Shown: positions 1-8,800, counted from the first letter of the stretch. The stretch: 8,806 nt of DNA from DASPXY01 sp038227745 (GCA_038227745.1 JBBRPS010000431.1:1-8806); one strand, 5' to 3'. The notes: generated by a model not told the origin, from the letters alone. Program-made: numbers and translations.

Positions 1-153
1 AAAACCTGCACTGAATTCAGGAGAGCCGCGACAGCCCGTGTTGTCGCGCTTTCCGCATGAATTCTGCGGTTTCCGAAGAGTGACACCACACTGTCATCGC
101 TACCGACTTGGATGCAAGTTTTCGTGCCAGAAACACTAGTACCTCGCGGCAGC

Positions 154-170
154 GGTGGGCAGTGCCCACC
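154..170. repeat. Short palindrome GGTGGGCA-G-TGCCCACC
   Basis: A perfect 8-bp inverted repeat surrounds a single central base. The core and its flanks resemble a dispersed intergenic repeat often seen in planctomycete genomes, but only one copy is present in this window, so the repeat status is inferred. It lies about 100 bases beyond the stop codon of the GtrA-like gene. Confidence 0.4.
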
Positions 171-215
171 CTACGGCGCCACGCCACTGGCTGCAGACTT
201 GTCAAACGGTCAGCT

Positions 216-240
216 AGCGAGGGACGGACTTCCCCTCGCT
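216..240. repeat. Inverted repeat AGCGAGGG/CCCTCGCT with 9-base loop
   Basis: Two perfect 8-base arms (216-223 and 233-240) flank a 9-base loop. The minus-strand translation through it reads SPTRQRGEVRPSLA, a pseudo-peptide I associate with abundant dispersed repeats in Gemmata-like genomes. It ends 28 bases beyond the stop codon of the minus-strand GtrA-like gene, so it is also the best placed hairpin to terminate that gene. It has no U-tract. Confidence 0.4.
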
Positions 241-267
241 GGCGCGTCGGGCTTGTGTGCCGAGATG

Positions 268-840
268 TCAACGCGAGGCCAGGGCGGGATGCGACTCCGC
301 CGCCCGCGGGAACACGGCATTGTTGCACAGGAGGAAGTTCGAGACACAGCCGACGACCGTCCCGGCGCCCGCCGCGAGGAGCGGGCGGACCGCGAAAGCC
401 GTGAACACCGAGGCGAGGGCGAGAGACGCCGACCAGTTCACCACGGCACCGACGCTGCACGACAGGCAGAAGAAGAGGTACTGCGGCAGCAGCGGCCGCG
501 TCCGCGCGTAGGAGAAGGTGAAGCGCCGGTTCAGCCAGAAGTTCCACGTCATCGCCACGCCGATGGCGGCCGCCCGCGCCGCTGCCAGCGGGAGTACCCC
601 GAGCAGCAGCGTCAACACCCCCAGGTCCACGGCCAGGCCGGTCAGACCGACGGCCAGGAACTGCACCAACCGCACCAGTACCGCGGCCCGGGACTCGTGG
701 AACCTTGCCTTCGCCCTCTCACCCCCGACGCCTCCCTCTCGGTGGGGCGAGGGCGTGAAGAAGCCGCGACGGCGGGTCGCGGATACGGGCGTGCTCTCCT
801 CCCAGTGCGTCGGCACGACAGCAGACATGGTGGCGCTCAT
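268..840 (-). CDS. GtrA-like four-helix membrane protein
   Basis: This is a predicted inner-membrane protein of 190 residues resembling the GtrA/DPMS flippase-like family (PF04138). Members have four transmembrane helices and are linked to moving polyprenyl-phosphate-linked sugars, or to supporting glycosyltransferases for cell-surface polysaccharide. Hydrophobic helices fall near residues 56-80, 83-103, 119-144 and 152-172. Helix 2 ends in the family-like motif NFWLNRRFTF (100-109), and helix 4 contains SNFLLCNNAVF, a near repeat of it, as is typical of the family. The first 50 residues are not membrane-like and include the string TPSPHREGGVGGERAKAR, which looks translated from a dispersed DNA repeat. 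The start at 840 has AGGA 11 bases upstream; the ATG at 828 or a later GTG are alternatives, giving a more normal family length. No glycosyltransferase partner is in the window, so the substrate is unknown. Confidence 0.8.
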   Translation of the reverse strand: MSATMSAVVPTHWEESTPVSATRRRGFFTPSPHREGGVGGERAKARFHESRAAVLVRLVQFLAVGLTGLAVDLGVLTLLLGVLPLAAARAAAIGVAMTWNFWLNRRFTFSYARTRPLLPQYLFFCLSCSVGAVVNWSASLALASVFTAFAVRPLLAAGAGTVVGCVSNFLLCNNAVFPRAAESHPALASR

Positions 841-991
841 GATGGCCGCTTTCCTGGACGGGGAGCCGAGAGCAGGGTCCGGACAACTCTAGCTCGCGAT
901 TCGGACCTTGTCGAATGGGGCTTTCCGCCGAACCGCGGCGGCCGGGGGCTTCGTGCCGGCGGAAGGGGCGCCGTCGGTGCCGATTCTTTCG

Positions 992-1007
992 GCCGCGACA
1001 GCCCGTG
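992..1007. repeat. 16-base repeat shared with 25-40
   Basis: The sequence GCCGCGACAGCCCGTG is identical at 25-40 and 992-1007. Read on the minus strand both encode HGLSR. In the first copy it forms half of a CGCGACA/TGTCGCG hairpin; here the partner arm is absent. The two copies bracket the GtrA-like gene. It may be a fragment of a dispersed repeat. Confidence 0.4.
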
Positions 1008-1167
1008 CGGCTTGCCCGTCCCGCCGTAAAGTTTCCCCAGGCGTCCCGGACGCCGCTTCCTTCCCGCCCGGCTTCAGCCGCGCCGGCGCCCTATGCCTTC
1101 CCCTCGACGCAACTGCTATTTCCCGAGAAGTTTCGGCTCTTTTTCCGCCTTTCTGCGACCCCTCATC

Positions 1168-1196
1168 TTATCCAAATCGCCCGGAATGGGCATATT
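1168..1196 (+). promoter_or_regulatory. Weak candidate promoter for the cysteine-rich gene
   Basis: TTATCC (1168-1173), a 17-base spacer and CATATT (1191-1196) match the sigma-70 hexamers in 3 of 6 and 4 of 6 positions. They lie in the most AT-rich part of the gap, about 90 bases before the start codon. Planctomycete promoters are poorly defined, so this is only a suggestion. Confidence 0.18.
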
Positions 1197-1287
1197 TGGG
1201 TGAGGTGAAATCAACCGTCTCGATTCGACCCCGCCGGAGGGTTCCCGGAACAGGGCGGATCGGCAAGGTACGCAACAAGGAGAAGGC

Positions 1288-2181
1288 ATGCTTCGGTTCA
1301 CTGTCCGTAAAGCCGCGCTGGTCGGTGCGGTCCTGGCCGCGGTCGCGACCCCCCTTCGGGCCGACGACTGTTGTAGCCCAGCCCCCTGTGCGCCCGCGAT
1401 GCGCACCGTGCAGGTCACGGAGTGCGTCCCCGAAACCTATCAGGTCAGGCGCACCGTCTACCACACCGAGTGCCGGCAGGAGACGTACACGGCCTATCGG
1501 TGTGAGTGCGTCCCCGTGGTGACGCCGCAGGTCGTGACGTGCTACAAGAACGTTTCGGAGATCAAGGAAGTCGTCCGCCGCGTGTGCGTGAACGTCCCCT
1601 GCGTCGAGGAGCGCACGGTCATGAAGCCGTGCTGGACCACGCAGACCGTGACGACCTACTGCACGAAGACCGTGGACCGCGGCCACTACGAGTGTCGCGA
1701 GGTCCCCTCGCACCGCGCCGCCTGCAAGGCCAAGATGCACAAGTGGCACCACCGGCACGACTGCTGCCCGCCGCCGTGCCCGCCCTGCACGAAGACCGTC
1801 AAGTGCTGGGTGCCCTGCAAGGTCTGCGAGCAGTACCCGGTCACGAAGTGCGTCAAGGTATGCACGATGCGGCCCGAGGTCGTCCGCGTCTGCAGCTGCC
1901 GCCAGGAGTGGCGTGAAGAGCGCTGCCAGGTCACCTGCTGCCGCTGCGTGCCGTACCAGGTCACCCGCCAGTGCACGACCTACGTGACCCGCCAGGTGCC
2001 CTACCAGTGCACCCGGACGGTCAGCGTCTGCGTGCCGCGCGAGGAGATGGTGACCTGCACCCGCTACGTCACCCGCTGCGTGGCCCGTCAGGTGCCCGCT
2101 TGCGACAACTGCTGCGTGACGACCTGCTGCAGCAAGAAGCACGGCCACCGCTGGTCGCGCAGCCGGAAGTGCTGCGACTGA
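1288..2181 (+). CDS. Secreted cysteine-rich repetitive protein, YTV-like
   Basis: This 297-residue protein has a signal peptide (basic MLRFTVRK, hydrophobic 9-22, likely cleavage after residue 25) and 41 cysteines, about 14% of residues. The mature chain is made of irregular repeats alternating Tyr/Thr/Val strands with cysteines, such as ETYQV, YTAYRCECV, PYQVTRQCT, TYVTRQVPYQC and RYVTRCV. Residues 147-160 form a His/Lys-rich patch (MHKWHHRHDCC), followed by PPPCPPC. The composition resembles the cysteine-rich YTV-domain proteins reported from planctomycete cell walls, where disulfide crosslinking is thought to give an insoluble protein sacculus; membership in that family is inferred. An alternative is a metal-binding exported protein. 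The start is well supported by AAGGAG (1277-1282) five bases before ATG. The gene stands alone, converges with carB, and ends before a long shared hairpin. Confidence 0.8.
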   Translation: MLRFTVRKAALVGAVLAAVATPLRADDCCSPAPCAPAMRTVQVTECVPETYQVRRTVYHTECRQETYTAYRCECVPVVTPQVVTCYKNVSEIKEVVRRVCVNVPCVEERTVMKPCWTTQTVTTYCTKTVDRGHYECREVPSHRAACKAKMHKWHHRHDCCPPPCPPCTKTVKCWVPCKVCEQYPVTKCVKVCTMRPEVVRVCSCRQEWREERCQVTCCRCVPYQVTRQCTTYVTRQVPYQCTRTVSVCVPREEMVTCTRYVTRCVARQVPACDNCCVTTCCSKKHGHRWSRSRKCCD

Positions 2182-2189
2182 GCACACTC

Positions 2190-2210
2190 GATGAGTGATG
2201 AGTGATGAGT
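2190..2210 (+). repeat. Three tandem copies of GATGAGT
   Basis: The heptamer GATGAGT occurs three times head to tail, directly after the stop codon of the cysteine-rich gene. The third copy and half of the second are part of the left arm of the hairpin described at 2200-2251. Runs of ATGAGTG are common in intergenic repeats of several bacterial groups. Confidence 0.75.
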
Positions 2211-2251
2211 GCAGATCCGCCAGGTGGGACGCGGGGCTGCACTCATCACTC
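2200..2251. terminator. Bidirectional hairpin between convergent genes
   Basis: GAGTGATGAGTGCAG (2200-2214) and its exact complement CTGCACTCATCACTC (2237-2251) form a 15-bp perfect stem around a 22-base loop. The stem can extend six more base pairs outward with two imperfect positions. It begins 18 bases after the stop of the cysteine-rich gene and lies one base from the carB stop codon, so it is well placed to end transcription from both sides. There is no U-tract, so it could equally be an mRNA-stabilising 3' structure. Confidence 0.6.
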
Positions 2252-2252
2252 G

Positions 2253-5579
<3,327 letters not shown>

Positions 5580-5658
5580 GGTTCGGTGGTCCGTTCTCCT
5601 CGGTAGACGGTCGGCGGCCCTGGGCGGCGGGAATGGAAGGCTGCGTCTTCTTCGCTAC

Positions 5659-5686
5659 ATCCTATCAGGCTCCTATGATACTCCAA
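5659..5686 (-). promoter_or_regulatory. Candidate carB promoter
   Basis: On the minus strand TTGGAG (5686-5681), a 16-base spacer and TAGGAT (5664-5659) match sigma-70 hexamers in 3 of 6 and 4 of 6 positions. The start of transcription would be about 75 bases upstream of the carB ATG. The plus strand also offers TATGAT at 5674-5679 for the divergent gene, without a good -35 box. Both are weak. Confidence 0.28.
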
Positions 5687-5687
5687 G

Positions 5688-5713
5688 GGGACGGCGGGCT
5701 GGGCGGCCGTCCC
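5688..5713. repeat. Inverted repeat GGGACGGC/GCCGTCCC
   Basis: Perfect 8-base arms (5688-5695 and 5706-5713) flank a 10-base G-rich loop, about 70 bases upstream of the first secreted paralog and just behind the proposed carB promoter. It could be an operator-like site, a leader hairpin of the plus-strand gene, or a dispersed repeat; the sequence does not decide. Confidence 0.4.
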
Positions 5714-5779
5714 AGGTTCAAGCCGCGGGGGCAGGCATGACGCCGGGCGACTTTGCGCGGCCTTTATGGGAGGAGAGCC

Positions 5780-6676
5780 ATGATTCGCAGTCTCGGATTG
5801 GTGACGGTGCTGGCCCTGCTGGCGGGGCCGGCGCGCGGGCAGGACGGCGAGGCCCACACCATTAAGGTGAAGAAGGCCGCCACGGGCGAAACGATCCGGG
5901 TCGAGAAAAGGGACCAGGGCGTGGAGAGCACCAAGGTCGTGGATCTCAACGGCAACGTCCTGAAGGAGGAGGACAAGAAGACAACGAAGGTCTACGTCTA
6001 CCGCGAGACGGTCCTCGAGCGGGTGGGCGCCAAGCGCCCGACGCGCCTGAAGAGGCAGTACGAAAAAGCTGAGGTGACGACCAACGGCGCGGCGACGGCT
6101 TTGCCGTACCAGGGCAAGACGGTGCTGATCGAGAAAACGGGCGGCAAGTACACCTTCCGCATCGAGGGCGGGGACGAGCTGACCGGCGACGACGCGAAGC
6201 AGCTCAACAAGGAGTTCAACAAGAGCAAGCTCGATGACGCGGCCATGGAGAAGTTGTTGCTGCCGCACAAGGCGGTCAAGGTGGGCGAGACGTGGAAGCT
6301 CGACACGGCGGCCATCAACAAGGCCCTGGAGGGGGAGGGCGGCCTGGGGCTGCATCCCGAGAAGACGGTTGGGACGGGGAAGCTGACGCGCGCCTACAAG
6401 AAGGGTGGGCATCAGTTCGGCGTCATCGCCGTGCATTTGGACCTGGCGCCCAAATCCTTCGGTGAAGGTGGGAAGTCGCTTGAGGCGGAGCCCGGCGCCA
6501 AGGTGGTGCTGGAGTTCGTGCTCGACGTCTGCATCGACGGCAGCAGCGCGGCCGGCGCCGCCACGTCAACCGCGACCATCAGCGCGGAGATGCTGTTCCC
6601 CGACCGCAATCAGCCCAAGTTCCGGATCACCTTCAGCGGCAAGGAAAACAGCAAGCACAAGGACACCCCACAGTAG
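5780..6676 (+). CDS. Secreted protein of unknown function, paralog A
   Basis: I do not recognise a characterised family. The 298-residue protein starts with a signal peptide (MIRSLGLVTVLALLAGPARG, likely cleaved before QDGEAH) and the rest is hydrophilic, lysine-rich and without membrane helices, so it is likely periplasmic or surface-exposed. Conserved with its neighbour are YRETVLE with LKRQY (74-94), YQGKTVLIE (110-118), GKYTFRIEGGDEL (122-134), EFNKSKLD (145-152), EKTVGTGKLTRAY (194-206), FGVIAVHLDLAPKS (213-226) and CIDGS (251-255). The sequence LPHKAVKVGETWKLD (161-175) recalls a VGDxW motif in planctomycete exported hypothetical proteins. The start at 5780 is chosen because GGGAGGAG (5768-5775) precedes it and the signal peptide begins there; an upstream ATG at 5753 would add nine residues before it. 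It heads a likely two-gene unit with paralog B. Confidence 0.8.
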   Translation: MIRSLGLVTVLALLAGPARGQDGEAHTIKVKKAATGETIRVEKRDQGVESTKVVDLNGNVLKEEDKKTTKVYVYRETVLERVGAKRPTRLKRQYEKAEVTTNGAATALPYQGKTVLIEKTGGKYTFRIEGGDELTGDDAKQLNKEFNKSKLDDAAMEKLLLPHKAVKVGETWKLDTAAINKALEGEGGLGLHPEKTVGTGKLTRAYKKGGHQFGVIAVHLDLAPKSFGEGGKSLEAEPGAKVVLEFVLDVCIDGSSAAGAATSTATISAEMLFPDRNQPKFRITFSGKENSKHKDTPQ

Positions 6677-6686
6677 GGTGTTCGCC

Positions 6687-6726
6687 CGGGCCGCGCCCCG
6701 AGGCCGCAGCCTCGGGGCGCGGCCCG
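6687..6726 (+). terminator. Perfect 18-bp GC hairpin between tandem paralogs
   Basis: The arms at 6687-6704 and 6709-6726 are exact complements (core GCCCCGAGGC and GCCTCGGGGC) around the loop CGCA. The structure begins ten bases after the stop of paralog A and ends 24 bases before the start of paralog B. With no U-tract it may be a terminator or attenuator, a 3'-end stabiliser that uncouples expression of the two genes, or an inserted palindromic repeat. Confidence 0.65.
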
Positions 6727-6750
6727 TCCCATTCACGAAGGGAGGACGCC

Positions 6751-7644
6751 ATGATTCGCAATCTCACCCTGGCGGCGCTCGGCCTCCTCGTGGTCCCCGT
6801 GTGCGCGCAGGCGCAGGAGGCCTACGCCCTCAAGATCAAGCGGCCCGGCCAGGGCGACACGCTCCTGGTCGAGAAGGCGGACCGCTCGCTCCAGCAAGTC
6901 AAGGTTTCCGACCTCAAGGACAACGTCCTGAACGACAAGGAAGAACGGGAGGCCCACGCCGCCGTCTACCGCGAGACCATCCTGGAGAAGAAGCCGGGGG
7001 CGCGCGCCGCGCGCCTCAAGAGGTCCTACACCCGGGCGGACCGGACCGTGGACGGCGTCACGAAAGCCCTGTCGTACCAGGGCAAGACGGTGCTGGTCGA
7101 GCAGAAGGACGGCAAGTACGCCTTCCGCATTGAGGGCGGCGGGGAACTGAGCGGCGCCGACGCCGTCCTGCTCGACCGGGAGTTCAACCGCAAGAAACTC
7201 GACGCGAACGAGTTCGTGCAGTTCTTCCTCCCGGCGCGGCCGGTCAAGGCGGGCGAGGCGTGGCAGCCGGACCGGGCGCTGGTGAACAAGGGCTTTCAGG
7301 ACGGCACCGGCTTCGAGGTGCTGAGCGAGAAGACCGTGGCGACGGGGAAGCTGACGCGCGTCTATCAGAAGGACGGCCGGCTGTTCGGCGTCGTCGCCCT
7401 GCACCTGGAGATCACGCCGAAGTCGCTGCCGCAGGGCGACAAGCGCCTCGCCATCCAGCCGGAGTCGCGGGTCGTGATCGACGTCACGCTGGACGGCTGC
7501 CTCGACGGCAGTGCCGCGGTCATCTCGGGCACGGTCGCCTCGGTTGTCAACGCGATCAGCCTGCGGCCCTCGCCGGAGCAACCGATGGCTCGCGTGGACG
7601 TCACGGTCCGCAGCGAGAGCACCTACCGAGCCGCGGAGCCGTAG
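6751..7644 (+). CDS. Secreted protein of unknown function, paralog B
   Basis: This 297-residue protein is a full-length paralog of the gene just upstream, collinear from end to end, and almost certainly a tandem duplicate. It has a signal peptide (MIRNLTLAALGLLVVPVCAQA, likely cleaved near residues 20-22) and no further membrane segment. Shared blocks include YRETILE (73-79), YQGKTVLVE (109-117), GKYAFRIEGGGEL (121-133), EFNRKKLD (144-151), EKTVATGKLTRVY (193-205), FGVVALHLEITPKS (212-225) and CLDGS (250-254). The single mature cysteine is kept in both. Paralog A's VGETWKLD is AGEAWQPD here, and the C-termini after about residue 256 differ most. AAGGGAGG (6738-6745) precedes ATG by five bases. 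Function is unknown; an envelope role is inferred only from export. Confidence 0.8.
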   Translation: MIRNLTLAALGLLVVPVCAQAQEAYALKIKRPGQGDTLLVEKADRSLQQVKVSDLKDNVLNDKEEREAHAAVYRETILEKKPGARAARLKRSYTRADRTVDGVTKALSYQGKTVLVEQKDGKYAFRIEGGGELSGADAVLLDREFNRKKLDANEFVQFFLPARPVKAGEAWQPDRALVNKGFQDGTGFEVLSEKTVATGKLTRVYQKDGRLFGVVALHLEITPKSLPQGDKRLAIQPESRVVIDVTLDGCLDGSAAVISGTVASVVNAISLRPSPEQPMARVDVTVRSESTYRAAEP

Positions 7645-7672
7645 CGGGCTGCTCGCCAGCAAACGACGCCAG

Positions 7673-7696
7673 CCCCTCGTCTCCAGAGACGAGGGG
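7673..7696. terminator. Bidirectional hairpin between convergent genes
   Basis: CCCCTCGTCT (7673-7682) and AGACGAGGGG (7687-7696) form a perfect 10-bp stem with loop CCAG, and GCC/GGC can pair outside it. It is 28 bases after the stop of paralog B and 40 bases after the stop of the convergent minus-strand gene. It is a plausible shared terminator, although no U-tract follows on either strand. The motif also resembles dispersed hairpins in related genomes. Confidence 0.6.
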
Positions 7697-7736
7697 CCGG
7701 CGGGGGGAAAGTGATTCCGGAAATCGGCTTCACCTG

Positions 7737-8465
7737 TCAGTCGCCGCGCTCGACGAGGCTGACATCGGAGGCGCGGTAGACCGGGGCGGCGATCTGCTCG
7801 GAATTGCGGCCGCCGTTCAGCACCTCGCCACGGACCGACACGAGGTCGCCGTCGCGGTAGTTGCTCATCTGGACCGCCGGCGCCAGCACCACGGTACCGC
7901 CGTACTGGTCCTGCATCTCCGCCGTCGCGTAGCGCACCAGCCACAGACCGCCGCTGCTGCCGTCGATGCGGTAGAGTTGCCCGGTGATCCAGCTGTAATC
8001 GGCCTCGTGACCGACCTTGTCGCGGAACTTCTCGCCAACCGGCAGGTCGAGATGGCCGCGGCCGGACTGGTGCGCCGCCTGCGAGATCCCCGCCTGAGTG
8101 CCGAGCGCACTGACCTTGCCGGGGACCGCCAGCGGCGGCTCGTTGGTGTTGATCGCCGGGATCGGCTGCTGCTGAATGATGACGCCATTGCCGCCGTTGA
8201 TCGTGCCGCCGTTCATGCCGCCCGGCTGCATCTGCGGCTGGCTGCCGCGGCCGCGGCCGAAGATGCCCTCGAACCAGCCCTGCACGCGCGTGAACAGGTT
8301 GCGCCGCTGCGGCCGCCAGCCGTCGCCCTGCCCGTTCGCGTCCACCTCGGAATAGCCGGAGGGCGCCGCCTCGACGGTCACCGCCGGCCTGCCCTGGACC
8401 GGGATCGGCTGGACCGCTTGCGCGGCCAACCAACTTGCGGCCAGGAAGTAGAAGGAATGACTCAC
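7737..8465 (-). CDS. Secreted protein with OB-fold-like C-terminal region
   Basis: The 242-residue protein begins with a short signal peptide (SHSFYFLAASWLAAQA) and appears exported. A basic Arg/Gly-rich stretch (about 50-75), with FTRVQGWFEGIFGRGRG, is followed by a Gly/Asn/Gln/Pro-rich linker (76-115). The C-terminal half (about 117-240) reads like a beta-barrel: DYSWITGQLYRID, GLWLVRYA, YGGTVVLAPAV, YRDGDLVSVRGEVL and PVYRASDVSLVE, a pattern resembling OB-fold proteins; I base this on strand pattern only. Ligand and partner are unknown. The GTG start at 8465 is preferred over an in-frame ATG at 8645 because AAGGGAG (8478-8472) sits six bases before GTG and the signal peptide starts there, while the extra 60 residues are Arg/Pro-rich and resemble translated leader. 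A six-codon frame MEGSKP begins at 8482 and its TGA overlaps the GTG. Confidence 0.72.
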   Translation of the reverse strand: MSHSFYFLAASWLAAQAVQPIPVQGRPAVTVEAAPSGYSEVDANGQGDGWRPQRRNLFTRVQGWFEGIFGRGRGSQPQMQPGGMNGGTINGGNGVIIQQQPIPAINTNEPPLAVPGKVSALGTQAGISQAAHQSGRGHLDLPVGEKFRDKVGHEADYSWITGQLYRIDGSSGGLWLVRYATAEMQDQYGGTVVLAPAVQMSNYRDGDLVSVRGEVLNGGRNSEQIAAPVYRASDVSLVERGD

Positions 8466-8616
8466 GGTTTGCTCCCTTCCATGCTCGTGGTCTCGACCCG
8501 GCCGCCGACTCACCCCTTGCTTGTACCGGGTAAGCTGCGGTGGCGGGAAGGCGCCCCGCGTGCGGCACGTCCCTGTGCCGCGGCGAGGTTCACCTTGCCG
8601 GGAGGAGGCCGGAGGC

Positions 8617-8697
8617 CCGACAACGTGTGTCGGCTTGTCCGCCATGACTACCTATCATCTTCGGACGGGCCGGCACACCTGCTTTAGCAGGTTTGCC
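8617..8697 (-). ncRNA. Candidate structured leader RNA, three adjacent hairpins
   Basis: Read on the minus strand towards the OB-like gene, three stems follow each other. Hairpin 1 (8697-8672) pairs GGCA with TGCC and ACCTGC with GCAGGT around loop TAAA, with one A/G mismatch. Hairpin 2 (8666-8637) pairs GTCCG with CGGAC and contains a nested ATGA/TCAT stem with loop TAGGTAG. Hairpin 3 (8633-8617) pairs CCGACA with TGTCGG around CACGT. They are separated by only five and three bases and end about 150 bases before the GTG start. It may be a cis-regulatory leader; no known riboswitch class is recognised, and chance hairpins in GC-rich DNA cannot be excluded. Confidence 0.35.
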
Positions 8698-8784
8698 CGG
8701 AACGGCCGAAACCGTCCACGCCCGACGATTTTCTCAAGACCGCCCGTCTTGCCGGGGCGCGGTGTCCGGCGGTTAGGGCGAACG

Positions 8785-8800
8785 GCCGGCGTAAGCCGGC
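8785..8800. repeat. Palindrome GCCGGC-GTAA-GCCGGC
   Basis: Perfect 6-base arms (8785-8790 and 8795-8800) surround the loop GTAA, and outer pairs C-G and G-T can extend the stem. With its flanks it resembles a short dispersed hairpin repeat that I associate with planctomycete genomes. It lies at the window edge, so its full extent is not visible. Confidence 0.4.

Larger units (their letters stand above)
1..267. other. Gene-free region rich in short inverted repeats
   Basis: I see no convincing gene here, although open frames cross it on both strands. The open frames encode arginine-rich, low-information peptides and are best explained by high GC content. The region holds several short inverted repeats: CGCGACA/TGTCGCG (27-33 and 42-48), CCGCA/TGCGG (53-57 and 65-69), TGACA/TGTCA (81-85 and 92-96), GGTGGGCA/TGCCCACC (154-161 and 163-170) and AGCGAGGG/CCCTCGCT (216-223 and 233-240). 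The last two look like the dispersed intergenic repeats common in Gemmata-type genomes; that resemblance is from memory and untested. The region lies downstream of the minus-strand GtrA-like gene, so some hairpins could act as its terminator. Confidence 0.55.
841..1287. other. Intergenic region between divergent genes
   Basis: This gap of 447 bases separates the minus-strand GtrA-like gene from the plus-strand cysteine-rich gene, so it should carry promoters for both. I see no credible coding sequence. It includes an inverted repeat GGTCCG/CGGACC (876-881 and 902-907), a second copy of a 16-base sequence found at 25-40 (here 992-1007), and a less GC-rich stretch around 1125-1215 that is the likeliest promoter area for the downstream gene. 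Confidence 0.5.
5580..5779. other. Divergent intergenic region between carB and first paralog
   Basis: These 200 bases should hold promoters for carB (leftward) and for the secreted protein gene at 5780 (rightward). The only AT-richer part is around 5645-5686. An 8-bp inverted repeat lies at 5688-5713. I see no gene. Confidence 0.6.

Noticed and set aside
17..547. Minus-strand open frame of 176 codons at the left end
   Set aside because: It overlaps the GtrA-like gene out of frame and is arginine-rich. Its most recognisable segments match repeat-derived pseudo-peptides rather than a protein family.
876..907. GGTCCG/CGGACC hairpin as a terminator
   Set aside because: It lies upstream of both flanking divergent genes, where a terminator is not expected, and a 6-bp stem with a 20-base loop is weak.
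6733..8568. Minus-strand open frame of 611 codons
   Set aside because: It crosses paralog B antisense and the OB-like gene out of frame. The real genes there have signal peptides and ribosome binding sites; this one has neither.
8463..8645. Upstream ATG at 8645 as start of the OB-like gene
   Set aside because: It would add 60 Arg/Pro-rich residues ahead of an evident signal peptide and lacks a good ribosome binding site, while the GTG at 8465 has a strong one.
8640..8700. c-di-GMP-I (GEMM) riboswitch
   Set aside because: The minus strand has GGGCAAACC followed by a stem with a purine-rich loop, as in that class, but the following conserved GACGCAAAGCC element and the expected second helix with its receptor are missing.
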